A stretch of 64,000 bases of DNA. Origin: Ligula intestinalis. Its lineage: Eukaryota; Platyhelminthes; Cestoda; Diphyllobothriidea; Diphyllobothriidae. A program made the position numbers and the translations under genes. Below the pieces are notes generated by a model. The model was not told where the DNA came from, did not search any database, and was given only the letters and a program-made list of their open reading frames with translations. The stretch spans positions 16,328,036 through 16,392,035 of the forward strand of contig JAYGXS010000004.1 of assembly GCA_036362985.1 (NCBI GenBank). Direction: 5' to 3'. This document shows positions 20,465-30,884 of this stretch, in pieces; the stretch's first letter is position 1; the number at the start of each line of letters is the position of its first letter.

Positions 20465-21575
20465 GTCGTGTTATCAAACAGCTGTTTTCGGTCATTCACT
20501 TCAGGCCGTTAAAGTGACATGGAAAAAAGGCGACTAAAACAGACAGTTTGGTACAGTGCTAATATAGTTCTTGAGGTGGGGAGAGGAGGTTAATTAGTCA
20601 TCTCGTGGTTCCCTCGTCTCCTGAGAGCCGGACTCAGCTTGTCGAGGACGTCGGGTTTTCACGCGTGTGGAACGGGGGAGGGGCTTTCCTACGATCTACG
20701 TCATACGCGCAGCGGGCTCTCTGTGACTGTGAGCAGCATGGTCGCACTGCGTGTTCTCTGCGGCTGTGGGTAGTATGGTTTTGGGCTGCGTAGCTTCTGA
20801 CGTCGTGAGTTCTGACGTAGTGGCTTCTGGTGGTGCGGGATCCTTGTATGTGGTTGGCCACGGGAGGAAGACGGCATGTACCAGCGTCTTTTGACAGCAG
20901 AGAGCGGGTTTTGCTAAATGAATTGCCTCAGCTGTGGCTAGCACCCGTTTACACAGGCCTTTAGAGTAGTGCGTTGGTGCCTGGTATATGACCTGAGAGG
21001 CCTCTCTCGTGTCAACTTGGTGATTGGTATCGATCAGATGTGCGAGGATTGAGCTTGAGGTCGATCGATTTTCACCTTCACCTAACCAGGCTGGTATGTG
21101 TTCGCGTACCCTCTTCTCCAGACATCTCGATATTCGGCCGATATATGCCACCCCACAAGAGCAGGTGAAGGGATAAATGTACATGGAAGTGGCCTTAAAC
21201 GGTAATCTGTCTTTACCCCCCATCCGCAGAAGGGGAGAGTTTGTGAAGAATAAGCGTAAGTTAGCCGCCGGGAAAGCACTCGTGACTGCTGTCCTTAGAC
21301 GTCGTCTTACTAGTTCGCTTGCTGCGTCTCCTAGGAAGGGTAGTCTTATGAAAAGTCTTTCTTTTCTCCCGTTGCTACGGCAGGCTTTGCGACACGCCCC
21401 TTAATGTTCCGAAGGATGAACATTTCTGGATAACCATTTTCACGGAGTTTCTTCGGCAGCTACTGCAGTTCTCTTTCAACTTCTTCAGGAGAGCAGATGT
21501 GTCGTGTTCTGGCAGCCAAACTCTGGACTAAGTTTCTTTTAAGATGAAGGGAACATTTATACATGTTGCTATGCG
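20465..21575 (-). mobile_element. PLE, 5'-truncated, with GIY-YIG domain
   Basis: The minus-strand frame 20696-21223 reads MGGKDRLPFKATSMYIYPFT, CSCGVAYIGRISRCLEKRVREHI, then SILAHLIDTNHQVDTREA and LATAEAIHLAKPALC. This is the nuclease module of a PLE RT-endonuclease. Upstream coding up to about 21575 corresponds to the RT-to-nuclease linker (RENGYPEMFILRNIKGRVAKPAVATGEKK-like). The element is cut before RT. Its 3' UTR and end (20465-20690) are nearly identical to 30100-30330 in inverse orientation, so this and the 28-30 kb copy form a long-range inverted pair. Confidence 0.85.
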
Positions 21576-22091
21576 AGGGCTCTTAAGTGAGATCAAGGGA
21601 AAAAACGGGACGTACATTGTTTCATTATCAGATTGGCGAACCACGTATATCCATTGTATTCCCTATTTAATCTGACAAAGCAATGAGCCTGTTGGGCAAT
21701 CGTAGTGTTCCACTCAATAACAAATGTCCTGTGTGATCCACACCTGGGATTGGATACGACTGGCTGATGACAGCTAACAAGCCAGCGATTGGCATTCTAG
21801 TCTCTCTTTGCCTTGTCGGATGCACATCAGTCTGACGTATGGCAACGAAGAAGATCGCGATAATTAAAAAAGACAAATAGCATAAGCAAATCAAAGGCAA
21901 AGTTCTGCAAATATTCCCATTTTTAAGTTGAGAAATCAACTTAGCAAACATATGTTTTCAGCAGATCTTCGTCAGGTCAAAACATTTGCAGAGGTAATTA
22001 AAACTGTACATTTGGGCAGGGTTTATAAGGTTGTCTGATTGCAATTAATCGTTTACACGTCGTTCACATGGTGGGGTTGGCCTGTAGAGAT

Positions 22092-22117
22092 GGGGGGGGG
22101 GGGGGGGGGGGGGGGGG
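22092..22117 (+). repeat. poly(G) run of 26
   Basis: Twenty-six consecutive G residues, followed by further G-rich sequence. It could be a G-quadruplex former or a sequencing/assembly artefact; length is unreliable. Confidence 0.8.
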
Positions 22118-22254
22118 TGGGGAATTGGGTTAAGTTGCGGGGGTTGATTAGAGGTCAGATACATGAGGTGATAATTGCTGCAATTTGCACGAAGCGATCG
22201 ACTGTGATTAGGGCGTAGGGGTGAAATGAAATCTTCACCTGGCGTCGGGGTCGG

Positions 22255-23060
22255 TCACGGAAAGGCAAGGGCTTGTGTCCTCGTCTTCTGGTAACACAGC
22301 ACTGGATTTGCTAGCCGTATAGCGACCGCTTCGGCTGTCGCAAGCACCCGTTGGCGCAGGCCCTTGGGAAAATTTGCCGGTGTCCGGTAGACAACCTGAA
22401 AGGCTTCGTTAGTATCGAATCGATTATTTGTATCGAAAAGATGTGCTAGCATTGAAATCGAGATCGATCTAGTTTCACCTTTACTTAGCCAGGTCGGTAT
22501 GTGCTCACGTACCCTCTTTTGCAGGCGCATTGGTGTTCGGTCAATGTATCCCGCTCCACGGGAGCAAGTGAAAGATTAAAAACATATATATGGCCTTCAA
22601 TGGGAGTCGGTCTTTACCGCCCAATCGTAGGAAGAGTGAGTTCGTGACGAACACCCGTCAGTTCGCCGTGGCGAAAGCGCTTGCGATTGCGGTCCTCAGG
22701 CGTCATCTGACCAGCTCACTTGTTGCATTGTCTAAGAAAGGCAGTCTTATGAACACGTCTTTATTTTCTACGGTTGAGGTATCAGACCTTTTGGCACGTT
22801 CGTCAATATTTCTGAGGCCGAACCTCTCCGGGTATCCATTTTCATTAAGCATGTACTGCAGTTGTTGGAATTCTGTTTCGAAATTTTAGAAGAGCAGATC
22901 TGTCGTACTCTAGCTGCTAATCCCTGGACTAGATTTCGTTTTATATTTAGGGGACAAAATTGTGAAAGTTGGCGCATTGTCCTGTCCAGGTTTTTTTGGA
23001 ATACCCTACGCAGTAAAGATCCGTCCTCTCGCCTTCGCAGAAGGCAGAATATTTGAGAGA
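22255..23060 (-). mobile_element. PLE, 5'-truncated and frame-broken
   Basis: The minus strand holds the end of RT (FCLLRRREDGSLLRRV, KTWTGQC-like, IKRNLVQGLAARVRQICSS at 22768-23056), the linker, a broken GIY-YIG start near 22560, and its C-terminal part (22255-22530: MRLQKRVREHIPTWLSKGET, LAHLFDTNNRFDTNEAFQVV). Many frameshifts; not functional. A plus-strand piece of the same RT region at 23445-23600 forms an inverted pair with it. Confidence 0.8.
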
Positions 23061-23073
23061 TAGATGTGCCCTT

Positions 23074-23189
23074 TTAAACTTCGCGACCAGTGCGTCAGTG
23101 TTAGCTTTATAGTCGATCAAACAGAAGATGCCATCCGCATCTGTTCGACTGACTATAATTCTGACTGACGCTTTTATCGCGAAGTTTAA
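23074..23189. repeat. 116-bp MITE-like hairpin
   Basis: Terminal inverted repeats of about 50 bp begin TTAAACTTCGCGA and end TCGCGAAGTTTAA, with further paired blocks GCGTCAG/CTGACGC and TTATAGTC/GACTATAA and a loop of about 14 nt. It sits between PLE sequence on the left and a PLE end on the right. No ORF; non-autonomous DNA-element-like. No clear TSD was identified. Confidence 0.7.
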
Positions 23190-23600
23190 CAGTGCGCAGC
23201 CATTCCGAAGAAGAAGATGCGATCACTGGAACAAGGACTTTATTTTCCTGACGTTTCGGATTCCGTCGGGAATCCTTAGTCATAGGTAATCGTAAACAGG
23301 TCTGAGGCATGCGCAGATAGGGGGTGATACATGCACAGATTGCACGGTATTTATAGTTCACAGCGGTCACCCACATGTGTACTATAATTGTCGCATCTTC
23401 TTCTTCGGAACTGCTGCCTGGAACTCGTATATTCTCCTCTATTGGCAGTGCGCAGCCATCTCTCAAATGTTATGCAGAGACTGAGGTAGACGATGAAATT
23501 ACGTTCCGTGATGTCCTTCTGCGAAGGAAAGATGACGGATCTATCCTGCGTATCTCTCTGAAGATGGATGGGCGAGAGAACTATCTGAAACGTCAGATAA
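23190..23600 (+). mobile_element. PLE ends and RT fragment (inverted partner)
   Basis: 23200-23300 carries, on the minus strand, the 'ctggaacaaggactttatttt' PLE end with a degenerate hammerhead (core AUGACUA, helix III ACGU). 23390-23455 repeats the end ('gcatcttcttcttcggaact') on the plus strand. It is followed by RT residues AETEVDDEITFRDVLLRRKD (23468-23560), the segment that follows the RT catalytic motif in the 29-kb copy. Confidence 0.7.
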
Positions 23601-23689
23601 AAAATAAACCTCTCCCAGTGAACGCCCTTTCACCTTCTGACTTACCACCTAGGAATCAAATTTTCCCCACCATCTGTATACTTAATAAA

Positions 23690-23965
23690 AGTCATGACTG
23701 TCTCTGTGTGGATCTCCGTTATCATTGGTGAGCGGCAGCTGTTTGTAGGTCGATCACGGAGTGTGGGCACACACACACGCGGGCACGTGGGCATGCGCTC
23801 TGCCCGTATGTAAGTCACACGCGACGCGGCCCCGCTCGCCTTTCGCGTGCCAGTCTGAACTTCGATCACACAGGGGACCATGCCGATTTCACTGTGTCTG
23901 TGTTTGTCCCTTTTATCATTGGTGGCAGGCAGCTGTTTGAGACTCGCGATTGACACCCGACGTGA
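23690..23965 (+). repeat. two diverged copies of an unidentified repeat
   Basis: 'cattggtgagcggcagctgtttg' at 23722 and 'cattggtggcaggcagctgtttg' at 23918, with matching flanks ('ctgtctctgtgtggatctcc' and 'ctgtgtctgtgtttgtccc'), lie about 200 bp apart. Function unknown. Confidence 0.5.
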
Positions 23966-24019
23966 CAGGCGGATGTGAATACGCCACGGGGGTGGGCGGG
24001 GGTGGGGTGGAGGCGCAAA

Positions 24020-24270
24020 ATGGGCGAGGCCGCTAAGATCTCCAGTGACCGGAAGAGTAAGTACAGGGGTTCTTCCAACGCTACGGCTAACTCTTTTAAC
24101 AGCTTTGAAGGTATTTTATCCGGACCTCATGACTTCGTTACTTGGAGCATTACAAGTTCTCGCAGACCAGTAACTTCCACGAGTGGAACCGAATCGATGG
24201 TTGGAATCCCATTCACGTTTAATTTGATGGCGGTTAGTTCGGCCTCTCTCATGAAAAAAACCGACTAAAA
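24020..24270 (-). pseudogene. non-LTR RT N-terminal fragment
   Basis: The minus strand reads REAELTAIKLNVNGIPTID, then VTKS-stop-GPDKIPSKLLKELAVALEEPLYLLFRSL. This is the first RT block (SKSxGPDxIPxxLLKELA) of a CR1/RTE-like element, with a TGA inside the block. Isolated fragment. Confidence 0.7.
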
Positions 24271-24364
24271 GAAACTGGATGTATATTCAACCCTGTCTTT
24301 TTTCTCGCAAACTTTTAAATCATCATCATCACCATCATCGTCACCTAATTTTAATAAACCGATA

Positions 24365-24655
24365 GGAAGTTATGCCTCCGTCCAGGGGTGCCAAAAGACA
24401 CCTGCCAAATAACGCACTAGCCCGACAGCCCTCTGGCTCGACCCGCCCACACCCGACTGCGGCGTCTCGCCGCATGACTGCCGTCATCTCTTCACCTGCA
24501 GTTCCCGGCCAGGCACCCAACTCACTACCGTGGACCTTTGGCTCAAGCCGGCTGAGGTCGCGGCCTATTTCCGTCTCCCAACCAGATTGCGTTTGGGCTC
24601 CAGTGGGAACCCTTGATCCAACAAGGGCTACCAACCAACCAACAGCCCTCTACGG
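24365..24655 (+). mobile_element. 3' end of the ingi-like non-LTR family
   Basis: The plus strand here closely matches the reverse complement of 13580-13770 (for example 'gactgcggcgtctcgccgca' and 'ctgcagttcccggccaggca', corresponding to HDCRHLFAC...[10 protein letters not shown]). It ends in a CAAC-type tail instead of the AC tail of the full-length copy. Heavily 5'-truncated. Confidence 0.8.
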
Positions 24656-24684
24656 AGAGAGCTAGGTAGGTTAAGAGATTCGCA

Positions 24685-25640
24685 ATGTCGGCAAATGAAT
24701 TACCTAGACGTAGAAGTGCACGTCTGGCTATGCAATTATCACAGAGAGCGGGTCAACGCCCAGCCGATGCTGGAAACTCCAGTTCGCAACCACGTCACAT
24801 ACAGTTTGGCGAATCTGGCCCGTTGGTTGCTTCCACAAATGCTCAAGTGTGGAACAAAGCCTAACTCAATAATAACCCAAGTCTTGTTTATGCGGAAGAT
24901 GCAATTGTTTCCATTGGGAAGATGGAAGAAGTTTGCGGGCATTGTCAGGCGAAAAAATGGACTGGTGAAACAATCGGCATGTGCTGTTCCAACGGCAAAG
25001 TTCTACTGAATAACTTCCCCCCACCACCAGAAATACTCCAAACATTGCTTGCTGGTAATACCGACGACTCGTAAAATTTTCTTTCCAATATTAAGAAATG
25101 CAACGGGGCTTTTCAAATGACATCGTTTGGTGCCAACATTGTTCGTGAGGTTTGATTTATGCCTACCTTTAAGCTGGAAGGCCAAGTTTACCACAGGATT
25201 GGACCTTTACTACCTCTTCCTGATGGCGAGCCGAAGCTTCTACAAATGTACTTCGAAGAAGAAATCAACCTACAGGCTCAAAGGCGATCCCGAGTGTTCA
25301 GGCTTAAAGCATCACATAATATTGTCCCTTCAAGACATGCTACACCAGCGCAGCAGCTACGTTAACAGTTTCAAGTCCGCCATGGAGATGCATGCTTCCT
25401 TTGATTTCGTCGTTGTCATAGATGCCGATGAAGGCCCTCGCGGAGAACAGTAACGGAGGTTTAATGCTCCCACATGCAACAAGGTGGCCGTCATCATGTC
25501 AGATACGCAGCATGGCAACAAGGATATTGTCTTGAGAAGGAGAGACGATAGACTGCAAAGGATTTATGAGACACACTCTTCATACGATTTTCAGTCGCTA
25601 CTTTCTGCGCATTTACTCCTTCTGAGCATACGCATACAAT
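24685..25640 (+). pseudogene. Helitron Rep/helicase, N-terminal fragment
   Basis: One frame from the ATG at 24685 gives an Arg-rich start (LPRRRSARLAMQLS), a zinc-finger block CGHCQAKKWTGETIGMCCSN followed by GKVLLNNFPPPPEILQTLL, then KCNGAFQMTSFGAN and FMPTFKLEGQVYHRIGPLLP. Shifted frames continue with LQDMLHQRSSYVNSFKSAME, FVVVIDADEGPRGEQ, RRFNAPTCNKVAVIM and DIVLRRRDDRLQRIYETHSSYD. This is the Helitron-like N-terminal domain preceding the HUH Rep nuclease. At least three in-frame stops and two frameshifts are present, and the Rep and helicase catalytic parts are missing. Neither the 5'-TC nor the CTRR hairpin end was identified. Confidence 0.85.
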
Positions 25641-25789
25641 TTATCGAGTCAAAACGACCTCAAAAATTCCAACCTACTCACCTTCTTCTTCATAATCATT
25701 TTAAGCGGTTCTCATATGCGGTTTGCCTACATAAAGGGACAACGACATGTAAGGAAGCCCAATGACGGAAGCTTACAAATGACGGAGAA

Positions 25790-26700
25790 CGTTCGCGTTC
25801 CAGGTATTTGCATCGGTCAAGAAGAAAGCAGGTCTAGCACTGGAACGATTTGTTAATTTTTTTGAGCTTTCAGACCTTTTGCTATTTCCTGTCTCTAACG
25901 ATGGACTCCTGTAAGAGTCCGAAAGCTCAGAACAATAAACATATATTTCCGATGCTAAACCTTTTTTCTTCTTTGCCGATAGTAATATGTGTTTTGTGAC
26001 TGGAGTTTTGTGAGTTGATGAAGAAATAGTTTCAGTGGGAGGCCATGGAGATAGAGGAGGGGAGAGGGCATACACGTCACAGAAGTATGGGGGTGAGCGA
26101 GACGGTATTAGAGAATTATAGGGTAGGGTTACAGCCCAGTTTTGCTTTTGAAGCATGTAAGACAATCCCTCTGCGACCGTTGTCCTGCTGCAATGGGCGC
26201 CGACCATCTCCTCGTTGTTAGCACAAAAGCTCCTGCAGATCTCGGTGATGTGCGTAGGAATGCGTAACAGTCTTTCATATGATAGTTTTACCAATAGAAA
26301 AAAAAACCCTCGTCACTACAATCTTCAGGCCTGTGTCCATAGAAGAAGGAGAAGCAATGAAAGGCCAGAGTGGTAGGGGAAGTTTATTCTGTACAGAAGG
26401 AGTGGAAATTAGGTTGGAGGAATTTTACACGCAGACTGGTCTGTTTTCGCTCCCCAGTGGGGTGGAATCCGGTGTGTCGAGAGCGCGGGGTCGTCAGAGG
26501 CGCCCATAAAGTGGCCTTGGTCTGAATCAGGCCGCAGGAGGTAATTGGCCAACGCAGACTGGAGTGAGCATGTGTGCTCCAGTCTCGCGAGGCCCAAAGT
26601 TGATGGCAAAAAAACTCTTGTTCCAGTGATCGCATCTTCTTCTTCTTCTGAACTGCTTCCTGGAACTCGCATACTCTCTAATATTGGCAGTTTCTAAATT
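25790..26700. repeat. PLE end repeats with degenerate hammerheads
   Basis: 25840-25975 is a hairpin-like unit containing CUAACGA, helix II GGACUC/GAGUCC, GAA and AGCU as helix III (G5 replaced by A, so probably inactive). 26600-26695 carries the 'cttgttccagtgatcgcatc' end also seen at 20.1 and 23.2 kb. Frames across this block (for example 25773-26294 minus) are not conserved protein. Confidence 0.55.
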
Positions 26701-26924
26701 GCCGAATAATTTTGAAACCTACTGACTGCTACACCTGAATCCAAAGTTCACAAACTGCGCGCTGTGTACATCCTGTTTAAGGAGAAGTACGTGTTCGCCT
26801 GCGGTTTGAGGAAGTCACAGAGTTCTCATTAGATATTGCAGCAGATGTGGAGTATGCTGTCCACATTATAGGCAGCATTAATAAATTGACGAATACGAGG
26901 TTATCGAGGTGTGTTAAGGCTTAA

Positions 26925-27032
26925 AAGGTTTAACCCTAACGGCTGCGATCTTCTAGGCCCGTTTCCTTAGGTGAAGAGGTAGACGGTAGGAAGGCCAGAG
27001 TATTAGAAACAATATATTGGAAGGGGAAGAAG
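26925..27032. repeat. interspersed repeat X, partial
   Basis: 'aaccctaacggctgcgatcttctaggcccg' and the following 60 bases match 45522-45600 and, more weakly, 33335-33400. The latter two sit inside Gypsy elements, showing that X is mobile. Only its left part is present here. Confidence 0.6.
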
Positions 27033-27510
27033 GCATATCGAGCACCAGATCAATTGATTTATTGTTCTGAGCTTTTGAACTCGTACAGGAGTCCATCTTC
27101 AGAGGTGAGAAAGCGACCAAGCACGAACTTAATTGCAGTGGCCATAGGCCAATCAACTGTCAGACAACATCAGGTTGTCAGGGGGTTAGAAACAGCAAAC
27201 GAAAAAGAAAGGGGGGAGGGGGGGGCAAGTAGTTGTCACTGGAGTCGGGGGAGGGGGGAATTAAAGTGGCGTACGCTAATCAGCTGCCAGTGGTGTACGC
27301 TAACCAGCTGCCAGCAATTAGCGTGCCGCCTTGTGATCCCGTAGGTGGTCCTGGTAACTCCGCCTCCTCTTCCGGCCGGTTTGCTGTGGGATCCTCTTCG
27401 CTTGTCGTCCTTATGTGTGGTTTGGCTTCTCATCTCTGAAGATGGACTCCTGTACGAGTTCGAAAGCTCAGAACAATAAATCAATTGTTCTGGTGCTCGA
27501 TATGCCATCT
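27033..27510. repeat. foldback element with 75-bp inverted ends
   Basis: 27033-27109 and 27427-27507 are inverted repeats ('aattgatttattgttctgag' and its reverse complement). The roughly 320-bp interior is G-rich with a duplicated 'gctaatcagctgccag' / 'gctaaccagctgccag'. Each end carries a hammerhead-like motif pointing outward; the right one is intact and the left one lost G12. Confidence 0.8.
27433..27472 (+). ncRNA. hammerhead ribozyme-like motif (second PLE-end family)
   Basis: Helix I UCU/AGA (27433-35 with 27470-72), core CUGAAGA (27436-42), a U bulge, helix II GGACUC/GAGUUC (27444-49 with 27456-61), GAA (27462-64), self-complementary AGCU (27465-68) as helix III without a loop, cleavage-site C27469. 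All core residues match. The extra U between A9 and helix II departs from the classic fold. Loopless helix III is the arrangement that needs two molecules to form an active pair. Confidence 0.6.
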
Positions 27511-28240
27511 TCCTCGTCCATACAGTTACCTGGATCGCGAACCTTCTAATGCATTCGGAAACAATATTTTGCTTACAGAAGAGTTCGGGGAAAGTAGCCA
27601 CTTGCCTGGCATGGCGTTCAACCGTGAGGGAGCGTGGCGCCGTCGCGTCGGTCCCTCAGGGAACAGAATCCCACGTGTCGTCTTACTGCAGTAATCCCGG
27701 GCGTCTGCCGAACGCTGCAGCCTTGGAGGTCATTGATTGGACCACATGTGGGCGAACCGGCGTGAGCGTGTTAGTAGGCCGCGCTTCAGTGCATCTGGCA
27801 GTAGCCACGGCCTTGGGGTTTGTCCAGACGGATTGAGGTCACACCACTGTGGGTTAAGGCCAGAATGGGAGATGCGTGCGTGCGTTCGGGCGTGCGCCAG
27901 CCGCGTCTGGCAGCAGTGACTACTACAAGGTATTATGAATGGACACCTCGCAATCGTAAAAAAATTATAATTAGATGTGAGGGTACGATGGAGGAGCTTA
28001 ACAGGTAGATAAACAGAAAGTGGTTCATGGTCAAGGATACTACAGCGCGTCTCGGCAGATAAGGATTTATTAGAAAAGAAAGCCTGGTCTGGGGCGACCA
28101 GTTATCTGATGGTGGGATTGGTCGCAGTGAATGACGCGCTGTGAAGCCCCATTCATGCGTGACACCGCAACCCATAAGCTCGCGGTGAGACTGTGTGGCC
28201 CAGCCGAAGCTTGCCGCCTTCAGTTCCATCCCCCTTAGTC
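27511..28240. other. no gene recognised; repeat-like
   Basis: GC-rich sequence with short open frames and no domain. 28010-28110 resembles 30535-30630 ('gattagaaaagaaagcct' shared), so a low-copy repeat flanks the PLE between them. Confidence 0.4.
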
Positions 28241-28263
28241 GTATGTGCTAGACAGTTGCCTCA

Positions 28264-30090
28264 ATGCACATGCATTCAAGAAGAATGAAGGGGTTGCTAG
28301 ATAAGAAAGACAATGTTGCTAACCTAGAACAAATTTTATCGGATCACACAAAGTTTTCAAAATCCGATAAAGACAAAGACCGGACAGAGGCCGTTGAAGG
28401 CCGTCTAATAAAATTACTGAAAGTACTTCACAAGAAAGGATATTTATCGGACAAAGAGTTGGAGGGATTAAGACCCATGGGTACCACAATACCTCGAATG
28501 TATGGCCTACCCAAAATTCATAAACAAGGCGTGCCTCTTCGTCCTACCTTGGACATGAGGAACTCGCCCTACCACTCTATTGCAAAATGGCTTGTTGAAA
28601 AGCTAAAGCCGCTTCAGAGTCACCTATACCCTAGGAGCCTGAAAGATACCTTTGACTTCATCGAAGCGATCAAGGATGTTACCATAAGAAAACTGAAAAT
28701 GTTGTCATTAGATGTACCTTCATTGTTGACTAACGTGCCGGTAGTGGAAAACATTGAGTATTTAGGCGACTTTATGCATCAGACAAACCACCAGATAGAG
28801 AAGCCAGTAGAGACGCTAAAGGAACTATTGATGTGCTGCACGCAAAACGTACAGTTCCTCTGCAATGGCCAGTTGTACAGGCAAATAGACGGTGTGGCCA
28901 TGGGCTAACCACTTGGACCATTCCTCGCGAATTTCTTTATAGGCAAAGTCAAGGAATCGAACCTCAAAGACACTATCAACAAATTTGAGCTCTATGGTCG
29001 TTACGTGGATGATATTTTTTGCCTGACGAAGCAGACTACCGATATAGATGACGTAGTTTATACGTTCAATATGGCCCATGCAGCACAAAATTTCACTGTG
29101 GAAACGGAAGTGAACAACGAAATCGCGTTCCTAGATGTCCTCCTGCACAGAAAAGAAGGCGGTTCAATACAACGCCGGGTATACAGAAAGAAAACCTGGA
29201 CAGGGCAATGCATTAATTTCAACAGTTTTGTTCTCTTCATCTTAAAAGAAACTTAGTCCAGGGTTTGGCTGCCAGAACACGACGCATCTGCTCTCCTGAA
29301 GTAGTTGAAAGAGAACTGCAGCAGCTACAGAAGAAACTCCGTGAAAACGGTTAATTCAGAAAGGTTCATCCTTCGGAACATTAAGGAGCGTGTCGCAAAG
29401 CCTGCCGTAGCAACGGAAGAAAAGAAAGACTTTTTCATAAGACTGCCCTTCCTAGGAGACGCAGCAAGCGAACTAGTAAGACGACGTCTAAGGACAGCAG
29501 TCACGAGTGCTTTCCCGGCGGCTAAATTACGCTTATTCTTCACAAACTCTCCCCTTCTGCGGATGGGGGGTAAAGACAGATTACCGTTTAAGGCCACTTC
29601 CATGTGCATTTATTCCTTCACCTGCTCCTGTGGGACGGGATATATCGGCCGAACAACGAGACGTCTGGAGAAGAGGATACGCGAACAAATACCATCCAGG
29701 TTGGGTAAAGGCGAAAATCGATAGATCTCAAGCGCAATCCTCGCACACCTGATCGATACCAATCACCAAGTTGACACGAGAGAGGCCTCTCAGGTCACAT
29801 ACCAGGCACCAACGCACTACTCTAAAGGCCTGCGTAAACGGGTGCTAGCCACAGCTGAGGCAATTCATTTAGCAAAACCCGCTCTCTGCTGTCAAAAGAC
29901 GCTGGTACATGCAGTCTTTCTCCCGTTGCCGACCGCATACAAGGATCCCGCACCACCAGAAGCCACTACGTCAGAACTCACGACGTCAGAAGCTGCGCAG
30001 CCCAAAACCATACTACCCATAGCCGCAGAGAACACGCAGTGCGACCATGCTGCTCACAGTCACAGAGAGCCCGCTGCGCGTATGACGTAG
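28264..30090 (+). pseudogene. Penelope-like element RT + GIY-YIG (near complete 3' part)
   Basis: One reading frame covers RT and nuclease with few breaks. RT: IPRMYGLPKIHKQGVPLRPT, then SIAKWLVEKL, SLDVPSLLTNVPV, then GVAMG-stop-PLGPFLANFF, YGRYVDDIF (catalytic DD at about 29000), then FLDVLLHRKEGG. Linker: RFILRNIKERVAKPAVATEEKK. Nuclease: TCSCGTGYIGRTTRRLEKRIREQI. The TAA at 28906 replaces the usual Ser in the MGSPLGP motif. A local frameshift near 29230-29370 and a stop at about 29723 also break it. 5'-truncated (no upstream RT domain start). Catalytic motifs are still readable, so the element died recently. Confidence 0.9.
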
Positions 30091-30335
30091 ATCGTGGGAA
30101 CGTCCGTACCCTGTTCCACACGCGTGACAACCCAACGTCCTTGGCATGCTGAATCCGGCTCTCAGGAGACGAGGGAACCACGAGATGACTAATTAACCTC
30201 CTCTCCCCACCTCAAGAACTATATTAGCACTGTACCGAAATGCCTGCTTAAGTCGCCTATTTTTCAATGTCACTGTTACGGCCTGAAGTGAATGACCGAA
30301 AACAGCTGTTTGCCAACACGAATTTTCAATCGTAA
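30091..30335 (+). mobile_element. PLE 3' UTR and end
   Basis: Near-identical, inverted, to 20465-20690. It contains a hammerhead relic at 30280-30314: GGC/GCC helix I, CUGAAGU (A9 lost), GAA, and the self-complementary AACAGCUGUU as helix III, with U at the cleavage position. Confidence 0.75.
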
Positions 30336-30884
30336 AAGGACAAACGTGTATCCTCAAGCAGTCGAGTGAGACTTGCGACGCCGAGAGTGAAAGTCTGGAC
30401 CGCATGTCAGGTACCTCCTTTTTCGGGTTATATATGGGGCGTATGTCGGTGGGGAAATGTGAGAAATAGTCTGGATGGGACACCACTTTCGAGGTATGTT
30501 TCTCAGAGTATGATTGAGAATATTACCAGCCAAATAAGTGGTAAATGGTTCGTGACCTAAGGTAATATAGAAAGTCCTGGCTGGCAGGGGTTGATTAGAA
30601 AAGAAAGCCTATCTTAGGTACTACAAGCCGCGTGTCTTTGAAAACACCCGCATATAGCTGCCGCTGAACCATCTACCACCATGACAAATAAACCTCGGCT
30701 AAGACGAACAGTAGCGCCCAGCAGGGACTGCCACAGTACACCCCGGCCAGACCAAAGGCAGCTTGAAACAAGGTGGAAGCTAAGGTTGATGCCTAAACAT
30801 GTGAGTTAAAACAGGCCAGGAAAATGAAAAATGGCGTCCACTACGGACAATATACTCAGAGGGCGTGTAAGAGGGGTTGGTAGG

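Noticed and set aside
21667..21951. Hydrophobic minus-strand ORF (94 codons) as a membrane protein
   Set aside because: Isolated, no conserved motif, in a noncoding stretch between PLE copies; probably chance.
22092..22117. G26 run as a functional G-quadruplex
   Set aside because: Homopolymers of this length are often assembly or sequencing errors; no supporting context.
25773..26294. 173-codon minus-strand ORF
   Set aside because: Crosses a PLE-end repeat with a hammerhead relic; similar frames arise from the same repeat elsewhere (27.2-27.6 kb), so it is not protein-coding.
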